Under the pieces are notes generated by a model. That model searched no databases, was not told the origin of the DNA, and worked only from the letters and a program-made list of their open reading frames with translations. The position numbers and the translations under genes were made by a program. Positions 1 through 5,855 of a DNA stretch of 6,995 bases are shown piece by piece (the first letter of the stretch is position 1; every line of letters begins with the position of its first letter). This DNA is from Bacillota bacterium (lineage in GTDB: Bacteria; Bacillota; Clostridia; Clostridiales; Clostridiaceae). The stretch covers positions 1 to 6,995 of the forward strand of contig JAUZPH010000188.1 in NCBI GenBank assembly GCA_030706065.1. Direction: 5' to 3'.

Positions 1-5
1 GAATT

Positions 6-11
6 TAATAT
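6..11 (+). promoter_or_regulatory. possible -10 box of the riboswitch promoter
   Basis: TAATAT at 6-11 would place a transcription start at about 18-19, exactly where riboswitch helix P1 begins. A second candidate, TATTAT, lies at 9-14. The -35 box would fall before the window, so the promoter cannot be confirmed. This is inferred mainly from position relative to the riboswitch. Confidence 0.35.
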
Positions 12-18
12 TATTCCT

Positions 19-221
19 CAAAGGGGAGTAGCTTAAGACTCTTATGTCTGTAACTATTCGTCATTTCGGCGTAATGCCCGGATAGTTAACTCTATTTATA
101 TAGGATTTTAAAACCTGAATATTACTTATACATACTCAAAAACTGTTGACGATTCAGTATTTTGAAGCATGTATAAGTTAAGCTTCGTTCTTAAAACCCT
201 TTAGAGATAGCAAGACCTTTG
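19..221 (+). ncRNA. yybP-ykoY family Mn2+ riboswitch (aptamer)
   Basis: Cis-acting leader RNA that senses Mn2+ and controls the downstream cation ATPase. Seen directly: the family's 5' signature AAAGGGGAGTAGC at 20-32 and its 3' signature TAGCAAGACCTTTG at 208-221. Helix P1 pairs CAAAGG (19-24) with CCTTTG (216-221). A small hairpin pairs 36-39 with 46-49. The metal-binding leg pairs 51-60 with 79-88 and holds the conserved CGTCATTTCG segment (59-68) and CCGG (78-81), capped by a short GGC/GCC stem (68-70 with 76-78). A long third arm pairs CTCTA (90-94) with TAGAG (202-206), TTTTAA (106-111) with TTAAAA (191-196), and ACTTATACAT (124-133) with ATGTATAAGT (169-178). Known for the family: loops L1 and L3 dock around Mn2+, and the controlled genes are often Mn2+ exporters, including P-type ATPases. 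The assignment is very secure; the metal response of this copy is inferred. Confidence 0.93.
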
Positions 222-254
222 TTCCATTACATGTCATGGAGCAAGGGTCTTTTT
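213..254 (+). terminator. riboswitch expression platform: intrinsic terminator
   Basis: A 15-bp stem pairs AGACCTTTGTTCCAT (213-227) with ATGGAGCAAGGGTCT (236-250), with two G-U pairs and an 8-nt loop. A run of T follows at 250-254. Its 5' arm contains CCTTTG (216-221), which is also the 3' strand of aptamer helix P1. The two folds therefore exclude each other: Mn2+-stabilised P1 should block the terminator and allow readthrough into the ATPase gene, while the free RNA should terminate. No separate anti-terminator is needed. Confidence 0.9.
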
Positions 255-292
255 AACGGGCCGGATAACGTCCATGTCTCTAAAATTATCGG

Positions 293-426
293 TACAGATG
301 CTGGAATTTAAACCTTTTGTATTCGCCTGAGAAAATATCGAATCTTCACCGATTTTTATTGTTGCTCATTCAAAAGAAATTTTACATACTAGGCGATAAC
401 TTAAAAAATAAATTTCCGCGTCTATA
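293..426. repeat. MITE-like palindromic element, short copy (134 bp)
   Basis: It aligns without gaps over both arms to the 194-bp element at 4170-4363, about 89% identical by hand count, after removal of one 60-bp internal unit. The imperfect 18-bp terminal inverted repeats are TACAGATGCTGGAATTTA (293-310) and, as the reverse complement of 409-426, TATAGACGCGGAAATTTA (14 of 18 match). Subterminal TCGCCT (323-328) and AGGCGA (391-396) also pair. The centre (332-357) forms a small ATCG/CGAT hairpin. TA at both ends fits a TA target duplication as made by IS630/Tc1-mariner transposases, but that is inference. There is no coding capacity. The element lies between the riboswitch terminator and the ATPase start codon. 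Bases 255-292, just before it, hold nothing recognisable. Confidence 0.75.
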
Positions 427-428
427 CA
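401..428 (+). promoter_or_regulatory. weak outward promoter-like sequence at the right end of MITE copy 1
   Basis: TTAAAA (401-406) and TATACA (423-428) are separated by 16 bp, and each matches 4 of 6 consensus bases. The last two bases of the -10 box come from flanking DNA. The arrangement is identical to that of copy 2. If active, it would express the ATPase independently of the Mn2+ riboswitch upstream. Weak consensus makes this tentative. Confidence 0.3.
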
Positions 429-452
429 GGGAATATTAATATTATCTTTGTG

Positions 453-461
453 AAAGAGGTG
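453..461 (+). promoter_or_regulatory. ribosome binding site of the cation ATPase
   Basis: AAAGAGGTG lies 6 nt before the ATG at 468. It supports this start over the in-frame ATG at 501, which has no comparable site and would remove the conserved N-terminal segment. Confidence 0.8.
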
Positions 462-467
462 TTTTAA

Positions 468-3140
468 ATGTGGTTCCAAAAGACGGTAGGGACAGTAGTG
501 ATGGAGACGGAGACAGATATACTCAATGGCCTTTCTGATGAAGAAGTTGTGCGAAGAAGAGAGATGTATGGTTTAAACAAGCTTCAGGGTAAGAAAAAGA
601 AGACCATGCTTAGGATGATTCTATCCCAGTTGAATGACGTGCTGATATATATACTGCTGGCAGCGGCAGTGGTATCCCTTATACTTGGTGAAGAAAGCGA
701 TGCCATAGTTATAGCTGTGGTAATAGTCATTAATGCCGTGGTGGGAGTAATCCAGGAATCAAAGGCAGAGAAATCCCTGGAGGCTCTGAAAAAGCTCTCG
801 ACACCAAAGGCCATAGTAAAGAGAAATGGAGAAATACTGGAAATTCAATCAGAGGAACTGGTTCCCGGCGATGTGGTCATAATCGATGCGGGAAGGTTCA
901 TCCCCTGTGATCTCAGGCTGACTGAAACAGTTAATTTAAAGATTGAGGAATCCACCCTCACCGGAGAGTCGGTGCCTGTAGAGAAGGCTGCGGATACGGT
1001 TTTTGAAGCCTCAGACACCTCTCTCGGTGATCAGAGAAACATGGCTTTCATGTCAACCCTTGCTGCCTATGGCCGTGGAATAGGTATTGCCATTGGTACA
1101 GGAATGAATACGGAAATTGGAAAGATAGCCCGAATGCTGGAAGAACAGAAGAATGAATTGACACCTCTTCAGAAAAAGCTGGAAGAGCTCGGTAAAATAC
1201 TTGGTTTTGGTGCCATAATAATCTGCGCTCTCATATTTATTGTGGGGCTGCTTCAGGGGAGGCCGGTATTCCAAATGTTCCTCACCGCCATAAGCCTTGC
1301 AGTGGCAGCCATACCGGAAGGGCTTCCTGCTATTGTTACCATAGTGCTCGCCATGGGTGTTCAGAGAATGATAAAGGAAAATGCCATAGTGAGAAAGCTT
1401 CCAGCAGTGGAAACCCTTGGTGCTGTAAATATTGTCTGCTCAGACAAGACCGGTACTTTGACTCAGAATAAGATGACTGTAACCAGATTCTATACGAATG
1501 GAGTCTTAAGTCCTATCAGTTTACTGGAACCGGACAAACAATCAAACAGGCTGCTGTTGGAAAATATGATGCTCTGTAATGACGCCACTTATTCGGAAAA
1601 CTCAAAAACTGGAGACCCTACAGAAATTGCTCTGCTGGAGATGGGCTTCAAGTTCAACCTTTTCAAGGATGAACTCAATAAAGCCCATGCAAGAACTGAT
1701 GAAATCCCCTTTGAATCTGATAGAAAACTTATGACCACTGTTAATCGGTATGAAAATAAATATTATGTTATGACCAAAGGTGCCATAGACAACCTGCTGA
1801 AAGTCTGTACAAAGGCTTTTATTAATGGTGATATGGTCCCTTTGGACGAGAACATAAAAAGTGATATACTAAGTGCCGCAAATGTCATGTCCGATGATGC
1901 CCTGAGGGTTTTAGGCGGTGCATACAAAGTAATACAGGACACCCACGTAGAACTTGACGCCCTTGAAAGTGATCTTATATTTATTGGTCTTGTAGGGATG
2001 ATAGACCCGCCTAGGGAAGAGGTTAAAGCATCCATAGAACTTTGCAAGTCCTCCGGAATACGGACTATAATGATAACCGGCGACCATAAAAATACCGCCT
2101 TTGCCATTGCAAAGGAACTTGGAATCGCAGAACAGGAATCACAGGCTGTCTTCGGGTCCGAGCTGGATAAGCTGAGTGAGGAGGAACTATATTCCGCAAT
2201 TGATAACTTCAGGGTTTTTGCAAGGGTGTCGCCGGAACACAAGGTCAAAATAGTAAAGGCGCTTAAAGCCAAAGGAAATATTGTTTCCATGACCGGCGAT
2301 GGTGTTAACGATGCCCCGTCATTAAAGATGGCTGACATTGGAGTCGCCATGGGCATCACAGGTACGGATGTCGCCAAAGGTGCCTCGGATATGATACTCA
2401 CCGATGACAACTTTTCTACCATTGTCTCCGCAATCGAAGAAGGACGGAATATATTCAACAATATCAAAAAATCCATTATATTCCTTCTTTCCTGCAATAC
2501 AGGAGAACTGTTTGCATTGTTCCTTGCCATACTGCTGGGATGGGCCGCTCCACTGAAACCTATTCATATTTTATGGGTCAACCTAATAACGGATACCCTT
2601 CCGGCACTCTCACTGGGAGTAGATCCCGGCGATAAGGACGTCATGAAGGGAAACCCAAGAAATCCGAAGGAAAGCCTCTTTGCCGGAGGTGCCGGAATCA
2701 GGATGTTTTTAAACGGTCTGCTCATCGGGCTGCTTACACTGACGGCCTTCGTTATTGGGGCCAAAGTTTATTCAGGGAACAACGGTATATTCCCGTTATT
2801 CCCGAGAAACCTGTCGGAAGAAGCACTAACCCATGCACAGACCATGGCCTTCGTAGTATTGAGTGTTTCTCAGCTATTCCATGCATTTAATATGAGACAT
2901 CCTATAAAATCCATATTCCAGGTGGGTATATTCACTAACAAAAACCTCCTGGCAGCTGTTCTTATCGGTATTTTCCTCCAGGAGGTGGTTATAACTGTTC
3001 CTGCGTTGAGAGCCACCTTCGGAGTTTACGAGCTGCTGGCAAGGGATTGGATAACTGTGGGTATTCTCTCAATTATGCCGCTTATAATTAACGAAATCAC
3101 CAAAGCAATCCGCCGTGGACTAAAAAAAGCATCTGTATAG
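468..3140 (+). CDS. P2-type cation-transporting ATPase, probable Mn2+ (Ca2+/Mn2+) exporter
   Basis: Membrane pump of 890 aa that exports a divalent cation using ATP. The N-terminal cation-ATPase region (about 3-75) is followed by M1-M2 (about 55-96), the actuator loop with TGES at 165-168, M3-M4 with PEGLP at 283-287, the phosphorylation site DKTGT with D326, a nucleotide-binding domain with a KGA motif near 440, TGD at 537-539, the hinge TGDGVNDAP at 609-617, and six C-terminal helices M5-M10. Cation ligands of the SERCA/PMR1 type are present: E284 in M4, N677 and E680 in M5, and N705, T708 and D709 in M6. The position matching SERCA E908 in M8 appears to be Q802. Length and motif order are complete. 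Homology alone suggests a Ca2+ ATPase; the yybP-ykoY riboswitch upstream favours Mn2+ efflux, so the substrate is inferred. The ATG at 468 is supported by AAAGAGGTG. The gene is monocistronic, ending in a terminator 7 bp after the stop. Confidence 0.95.
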   Translation: MWFQKTVGTVVMETETDILNGLSDEEVVRRREMYGLNKLQGKKKKTMLRMILSQLNDVLIYILLAAAVVSLILGEESDAIVIAVVIVINAVVGVIQESKAEKSLEALKKLSTPKAIVKRNGEILEIQSEELVPGDVVIIDAGRFIPCDLRLTETVNLKIEESTLTGESVPVEKAADTVFEASDTSLGDQRNMAFMSTLAAYGRGIGIAIGTGMNTEIGKIARMLEEQKNELTPLQKKLEELGKILGFGAIIICALIFIVGLLQGRPVFQMFLTAISLAVAAIPEGLPAIVTIVLAMGVQRMIKENAIVRKLPAVETLGAVNIVCSDKTGTLTQNKMTVTRFYTNGVLSPISLLEPDKQSNRLLLENMMLCNDATYSENSKTGDPTEIALLEMGFKFNLFKDELNKAHARTDEIPFESDRKLMTTVNRYENKYYVMTKGAIDNLLKVCTKAFINGDMVPLDENIKSDILSAANVMSDDALRVLGGAYKVIQDTHVELDALESDLIFIGLVGMIDPPREEVKASIELCKSSGIRTIMITGDHKNTAFAIAKELGIAEQESQAVFGSELDKLSEEELYSAIDNFRVFARVSPEHKVKIVKALKAKGNIVSMTGDGVNDAPSLKMADIGVAMGITGTDVAKGASDMILTDDNFSTIVSAIEEGRNIFNNIKKSIIFLLSCNTGELFALFLAILLGWAAPLKPIHILWVNLITDTLPALSLGVDPGDKDVMKGNPRNPKESLFAGGAGIRMFLNGLLIGLLTLTAFVIGAKVYSGNNGIFPLFPRNLSEEALTHAQTMAFVVLSVSQLFHAFNMRHPIKSIFQVGIFTNKNLLAAVLIGIFLQEVVITVPALRATFGVYELLARDWITVGILSIMPLIINEITKAIRRGLKKASV

Positions 3141-3147
3141 AGAATAT

Positions 3148-3175
3148 GAGCCTTCAGCCCTGGAAGGCTCTTTTT
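3148..3175 (+). terminator. intrinsic terminator after the cation ATPase
   Basis: A perfect 8-bp stem pairs GAGCCTTC (3148-3155) with GAAGGCTC (3163-3170), with a 7-nt loop and TTTTT at 3171-3175. It begins 7 bp after the ATPase stop codon and separates that gene from the next. Confidence 0.92.
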
Positions 3176-3179
3176 CATG

Positions 3180-3207
3180 TTGACTTATAGCCATTATGAT
3201 GTAAAAT
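3180..3207 (+). promoter_or_regulatory. probable sigma-A-type promoter of the DUF554 gene
   Basis: TTGACT (3180-3185) and TAAAAT (3202-3207) are separated by 16 bp. Each has 5 of 6 consensus bases. The predicted start near 3214 gives a leader of about 35 nt before the ATG at 3250. Its place directly after a terminator makes a promoter here expected. Confidence 0.6.
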
Positions 3208-3237
3208 TAAAATAATTTGATTTTTATTTTCTATTTT

Positions 3238-3243
3238 GGGGGG
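3238..3243 (+). promoter_or_regulatory. G-run ribosome binding site deciding the DUF554 start
   Basis: Six consecutive G (3238-3243) lie 6 nt before the ATG at 3250. This selects that ATG over the in-frame TTG at 3217, which has no Shine-Dalgarno sequence and would add 11 residues absent from the family's usual MLGTIVN start. Confidence 0.75.
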
Positions 3244-3249
3244 CTTAAA

Positions 3250-3966
3250 ATGTTAGGAACAATTGTAAACTTTACAGCAATTCTCGCAGGTTCCATCCTT
3301 GGTCTGTTTTTAAAAGGAGGAATTTCGGAAAGGTTCAGTAACACTATTATGCAGGGAATAGCCCTGTGTGTTCTCTTCATCGGTATATCCGGTTCTTTGA
3401 AAGTTGATAATTTTCTTATAGTTATACTATCCATGGCAATTGGGGCTTTGCTTGGAGAGGCTATAGATATTGACAAGAGGTTAAAAAATCTTGGGGACAA
3501 GCTTCAGGGAAGATTTAAGAATAGTGAAAGTAAAATATCTGAAGGTTTTGTAAGTGCCAGCCTGCTCTTTTGCGTAGGTGCCATGGCTATCTTGGGTTCC
3601 CTTGAAAGCGGACTTCACAGAAATTACGATACCCTTTTTTCGAAATCCATTCTTGACGGAATAGCATCCATCATATTTTCCTCCACTCTTGGAATCGGTG
3701 TAGCCTTTTCAGCAGTTTCCGTCCTGCTTTATCAAGGGGCAATTACCTTAGCTGCAGCTTACATCAGTCCATTCTTGACAACAGCAGTTCAAAATAACAT
3801 GGGGGCGGCCGGCAGTTTGATTATAATTGGTCTGGGACTGAATATGCTGGGTGTTACAAAGATTAAGGTTGCAAATCTGCTGCCTGCCATATTTCTTCCT
3901 ATTTTAGCAGTACCGGTTATACATTTGGGAAACCTGCTTTATAATTATATGATTCACCTATTCTAG
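3250..3966 (+). CDS. DUF554 family integral membrane protein (YdfK/YqgA-like)
   Basis: Protein of 238 aa of unknown function. It starts with the family's typical MLGTIVNF and is rich in membrane helices throughout (about 1-21, 35-70, 100-120, 135-175, 185-202 and 208-232). Recognisable family features are the GALLGEAIDID stretch (66-75), the FCVGAMAILGSLESGL segment (107-122), a YQGAITL segment (161-167), and the C-terminal GLGLNMLGVTKIKVANLLPA run (194-213). The length is normal for the family and no frame disruption is seen. It has its own candidate promoter and sits between two strong terminators, so it is probably a single-gene transcript. Its place next to a metal exporter may be chance; no metal-binding motif is evident. 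A transport role is often guessed for such proteins, but the sequence does not prove one. Confidence 0.9.
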   Translation: MLGTIVNFTAILAGSILGLFLKGGISERFSNTIMQGIALCVLFIGISGSLKVDNFLIVILSMAIGALLGEAIDIDKRLKNLGDKLQGRFKNSESKISEGFVSASLLFCVGAMAILGSLESGLHRNYDTLFSKSILDGIASIIFSSTLGIGVAFSAVSVLLYQGAITLAAAYISPFLTTAVQNNMGAAGSLIIIGLGLNMLGVTKIKVANLLPAIFLPILAVPVIHLGNLLYNYMIHLF

Positions 3967-3969
3967 CTC

Positions 3970-4023
3970 AAAAGGGTCTACCGTATAATGAATATGAACG
4001 CATTATGCAGTAGGCCTTTTTTT
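3970..4023 (+). terminator. long intrinsic terminator after the DUF554 gene
   Basis: The left arm (3970-3990) pairs with the right arm (4001-4021) across a 10-nt loop. The stem is about 21 bp with a few G-U pairs and one C-A mismatch. A T run at 4017-4023 completes it. The A-rich left arm pairing with the T tract could also let it work on the opposite strand, but no minus-strand gene ends there. Confidence 0.88.
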
Positions 4024-4169
4024 ACGTCTCCAAGTTTATGATTCATGTTGTAAGAAATATATTGTAGCCATATATGTTCATCACCTGTTGTGACAGAGCG
4101 CTATTCCGACGATAACACATATAATCACTTAACAAAACAGCATGTACAGGATGCTTCAGTACTATAATA
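4024..4169. other. unexplained intergenic stretch
   Basis: This is part of the 426-bp gap between the DUF554 and AAA ATPase genes. The rest of the gap is terminator, MITE copy 2 and ribosome binding site. I see no open frame with a ribosome site, no RNA family signature and no tandem repeat. TATAAT occurs at 4120-4125 and 4163-4168, but neither has a -35 box at proper spacing. A small inverted TCAC/GTGA pair lies around 4081-4093. It may simply be the ancestral upstream region of the AAA gene, displaced by the repeat element. Confidence 0.5.
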
Positions 4170-4208
4170 TATTGATGCGGAAATTTAAACCTTTAGTGTT
4201 CGCCTGAG

Positions 4209-4234
4209 AAAATATCGAATCTTTAACGATTTTT
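4209..4234 (+). repeat. internal 26-bp direct repeat, unit 1 of MITE copy 2
   Basis: It matches 4269-4294 at 22 of 26 positions, with unit starts 60 bp apart. It carries a 4-bp ATCG/CGAT stem around a 9-nt loop. The short copy at 332-357 has the same stem bases and a loop like that of unit 2. Confidence 0.8.
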
Positions 4235-4268
4235 CCGTATGTAAAATTTCATCGTATATCCCAACAAT

Positions 4269-4294
4269 AAAATATCCAATCTTCACGGATTTTT
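4269..4294 (+). repeat. internal 26-bp direct repeat, unit 2 of MITE copy 2
   Basis: Second unit of the 60-bp spaced pair. Its stem is ATCC/GGAT instead of ATCG/CGAT, a paired change that keeps the hairpin. It is nested in a 15-bp stem with one bulged T, formed by 4262-4277 and 4287-4301. Confidence 0.8.
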
Positions 4295-4337
4295 ATTGTT
4301 GTTCATTCAAAAGAAATTTTACATACTAGGCGATAGA

Positions 4338-4365
4338 TTAAGATATAAATTTCCGCAGCTATAAT
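4338..4365 (+). promoter_or_regulatory. outward promoter candidate at the right end of MITE copy 2
   Basis: TTAAGA (4338-4343, 4 of 6 matches) and a perfect TATAAT (4360-4365) are 16 bp apart. The first four bases of the -10 box are the end of the terminal inverted repeat; the last two come from the flanking DNA. The predicted start near 4372 gives a leader of about 21 nt to the ATG at 4393. This is the best-placed promoter seen for the AAA ATPase gene. Confidence 0.5.
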
Positions 4366-4380
4366 TAACAAGATTCTTTG

Positions 4381-4385
4381 GGTGG
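4381..4385 (+). promoter_or_regulatory. ribosome binding site deciding the AAA ATPase start
   Basis: GGTGG (4381-4385) is 7 nt before the ATG at 4393. The in-frame TTG at 4378 has no Shine-Dalgarno sequence and would add five residues before the family-typical MFIGR start, so 4393 is preferred. Confidence 0.65.
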
Positions 4386-4392
4386 TGAAGGA

Positions 4393-5790
4393 ATGTTCAT
4401 TGGCAGAAGCTTTGAAATCGAACAATTAAACAAGCTCTGCACCAGGCCGGGCTTCAAGTTTGCAATACTGTATGGAAGAAGAAAAGTTGGAAAAACAGCC
4501 CTTATCAAGGAATTTACCAGAGATAAGGAAACCCTGTTTTACATTCCTGAAGAACATAATGAGTATCTGGCTTTAAACAGCTTCAGAGACATGATTCTGA
4601 AACACTTTAAACTGTCGTCATCCAAAACACAGATAAATTCCTGGGAGGACGCCTTCCGGGTGATATGTGAGGAAGCAAAGGATAAAAGAATAGTTGTTGT
4701 ACTTGATGAATTCCCGTATTTGGCACAAGAAAACCCCTCCATCTCGTCAATTATACAGAAAGTCATTGAGGGCAGGATGAAGGAGAGTCAGATATTTCTC
4801 ATTATAAGCGGATCCTCCAGCAGCCTCATGGAAAAGGAATTATTAAGTTCCAAAGGCGGACTTTCAGGACTAAGGACAGCCCAGTTTCAGATAGAACCCT
4901 TAAACTTTTTCGAAAGTGCCGGATTTTTTCCACAGGCTTCAATTATAGACAAAATCAAATATTATTCCACTCTTGGAGGTATGCCTCAATACCTAAGTCA
5001 ATTCAATTATTCCAGGAATTATGACAGCAACGTCATTGAATTCCTTCTAAACAAGAGTTCCTATCTCTATGATGAACCGGCGTGTTACCTAAAACCGGAA
5101 TTGGAGGACCTAAAGACTGCCGGAAAAATACTATCACTACTCTCAACGGGAGATTTTAACCTGGACAGGCTCAGTGAAAAGAATTTCTTTATGTGTGAGG
5201 ATCTTGTTTATGTTATAAAGAAGCTGAAAGGACTTAACCTCATCAGCATGCGAAAATCCATAGGCCGCAGTGAAAGAAGGCCCTGGAGTGTCTACAGGCT
5301 GGAGGATAACTTTTTCCGCTTTTGGTACAGGTTTTTATATAAAAACAGAGGCCTGATTGATATGGGAATGATGGAATATTTATATCAAAATAAAATAATG
5401 AAGGAGCTTAACAGCCATGTAGGCTATATATTTGAAGATATATGCCTTCAGTTTTTAAAGAAATTGAACTCCGGCTTTCAGCTTCCTTTTGTATTTGAAG
5501 CCGTCGGCAGCTGGATTGGTTACAATCCTCTGTTGAAGAAACCCGCGCAAATGGACATAACTGCCACCTCCGGTGATAATATCCTAATAGGTGAATGCAA
5601 GTGGAACGGTACTGCTGTCAGAATGAATACTGTTTTGTCCGTCATTGAAAAAGCCAGGACCCTAAAATATGCAAATAAATTCTACTGCTTTTTCAGCCGG
5701 ACAGGATATTCAGATGAAGTAATAAAGTTTTCCATAAACAATCCTGATATCTTTCTATTCTCTCTCTCCGATATAGAAAAACTGTTGTAG
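4393..5790 (+). CDS. AAA ATPase with C-terminal DUF234 / PD-(D/E)XK-like domain
   Basis: Protein of 465 aa of the archaeal-ATPase-like group (ATPase domain 2 plus DUF234). It starts MFIGRSFEIEQL, the usual opening of this group. Walker A is GRRKVGKT (28-35), Walker B is VVVLDEF (101-107, with D105 and E106), and FLIISGSS (135-142) has the place of a sensor-1 strand. A winged-helix-like region (about 235-305) leads to NFFRFWYRFLY (307-317). The C-terminal part has E348 in YIFEDI, D388 in QMDI, and E401/K403 in GECKW, the spacing and residues of a PD-(D/E)XK nuclease core. The family's function is not settled; no partner gene such as a toxin, methylase or helicase is next to it. The ATPase residues look intact and no signal peptide is seen, so it is probably cytoplasmic. 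An 81-bp gap without a terminator leads to the LysM gene. The fold assignment is confident; the role is unknown. Confidence 0.9.
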   Translation: MFIGRSFEIEQLNKLCTRPGFKFAILYGRRKVGKTALIKEFTRDKETLFYIPEEHNEYLALNSFRDMILKHFKLSSSKTQINSWEDAFRVICEEAKDKRIVVVLDEFPYLAQENPSISSIIQKVIEGRMKESQIFLIISGSSSSLMEKELLSSKGGLSGLRTAQFQIEPLNFFESAGFFPQASIIDKIKYYSTLGGMPQYLSQFNYSRNYDSNVIEFLLNKSSYLYDEPACYLKPELEDLKTAGKILSLLSTGDFNLDRLSEKNFFMCEDLVYVIKKLKGLNLISMRKSIGRSERRPWSVYRLEDNFFRFWYRFLYKNRGLIDMGMMEYLYQNKIMKELNSHVGYIFEDICLQFLKKLNSGFQLPFVFEAVGSWIGYNPLLKKPAQMDITATSGDNILIGECKWNGTAVRMNTVLSVIEKARTLKYANKFYCFFSRTGYSDEVIKFSINNPDIFLFSLSDIEKLL

Positions 5791-5831
5791 CACATATTTT
5801 TGCCCAATAGTGAATAAACTTCCTGATTATG

Positions 5832-5845
5832 TCAATAATTATTGA
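5832..5845. promoter_or_regulatory. 14-bp perfect palindrome, possible operator before the LysM gene
   Basis: TCAATAATTATTGA is a perfect palindrome ending 10 bp before the Shine-Dalgarno site. AT-rich palindromes of this size can be repressor sites, but it does not clearly match the Fur, PerR or Rex consensus. No convincing -35/-10 pair was found here; TTGCCC at 5800-5805 has only weak -10 partners. Confidence 0.3.
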
Positions 5846-5855
5846 TATATAAATT

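Larger units (their letters stand above)
4170..4363. repeat. MITE-like palindromic element, long copy (194 bp)
   Basis: Imperfect 18-bp terminal inverted repeats: TATTGATGCGGAAATTTA (4170-4187) and, as the reverse complement of 4346-4363, TATAGCTGCGGAAATTTA. They match at 16 of 18 positions, 12 of them consecutive. Inside, TCGCCT (4200-4205) pairs with AGGCGA (4328-4333), GTATGTAAAATTTC (4237-4250) pairs with GAAATTTTACATAC (4313-4326), and CAACAATAAAA (4262-4272) pairs with TTTTATTGTTG (4291-4301). The whole element can therefore fold into nested hairpins. It has no coding capacity. It is related to the copy at 293-426 and carries one extra 60-bp unit. TA at both ends fits a TA-specific transposase acting in trans (inference). 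The right end lies 29 bp before the AAA ATPase start codon. Confidence 0.8.

Noticed and set aside
146..174. TTGACG, 17 bp, ATGTAT as an internal promoter
   Set aside because: Both boxes lie in the paired third arm of the riboswitch and the -10 is poor. A promoter here would cut the aptamer in two.
331..360. Hairpin plus T run inside MITE copy 1 as a second terminator for the ATPase leader
   Set aside because: The GC-containing stem is only 4 bp (ATCG/CGAT), the T run forms part of the A/T pairing, and the free energy would be too weak for efficient termination.
1763..2530. 255-codon open frame on the minus strand inside the ATPase gene
   Set aside because: It is antisense to the highly conserved ATPase core, has no ribosome binding site or recognisable protein features, and is explained by codon bias of the real gene.
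4209..4294. Two 26-bp repeats separated by 34 bp, resembling a minimal CRISPR array
   Set aside because: Only two imperfect units are present, the 'spacer' is part of a larger inverted repeat inside the element, and there are no cas genes. It is better explained as an internal duplication of the MITE-like element.
4378..4392. TTG at 4378 as the start of the AAA ATPase
   Set aside because: No Shine-Dalgarno sequence precedes it; the ATG at 4393 has GGTGG at good spacing and gives the family-typical MFIGR start.
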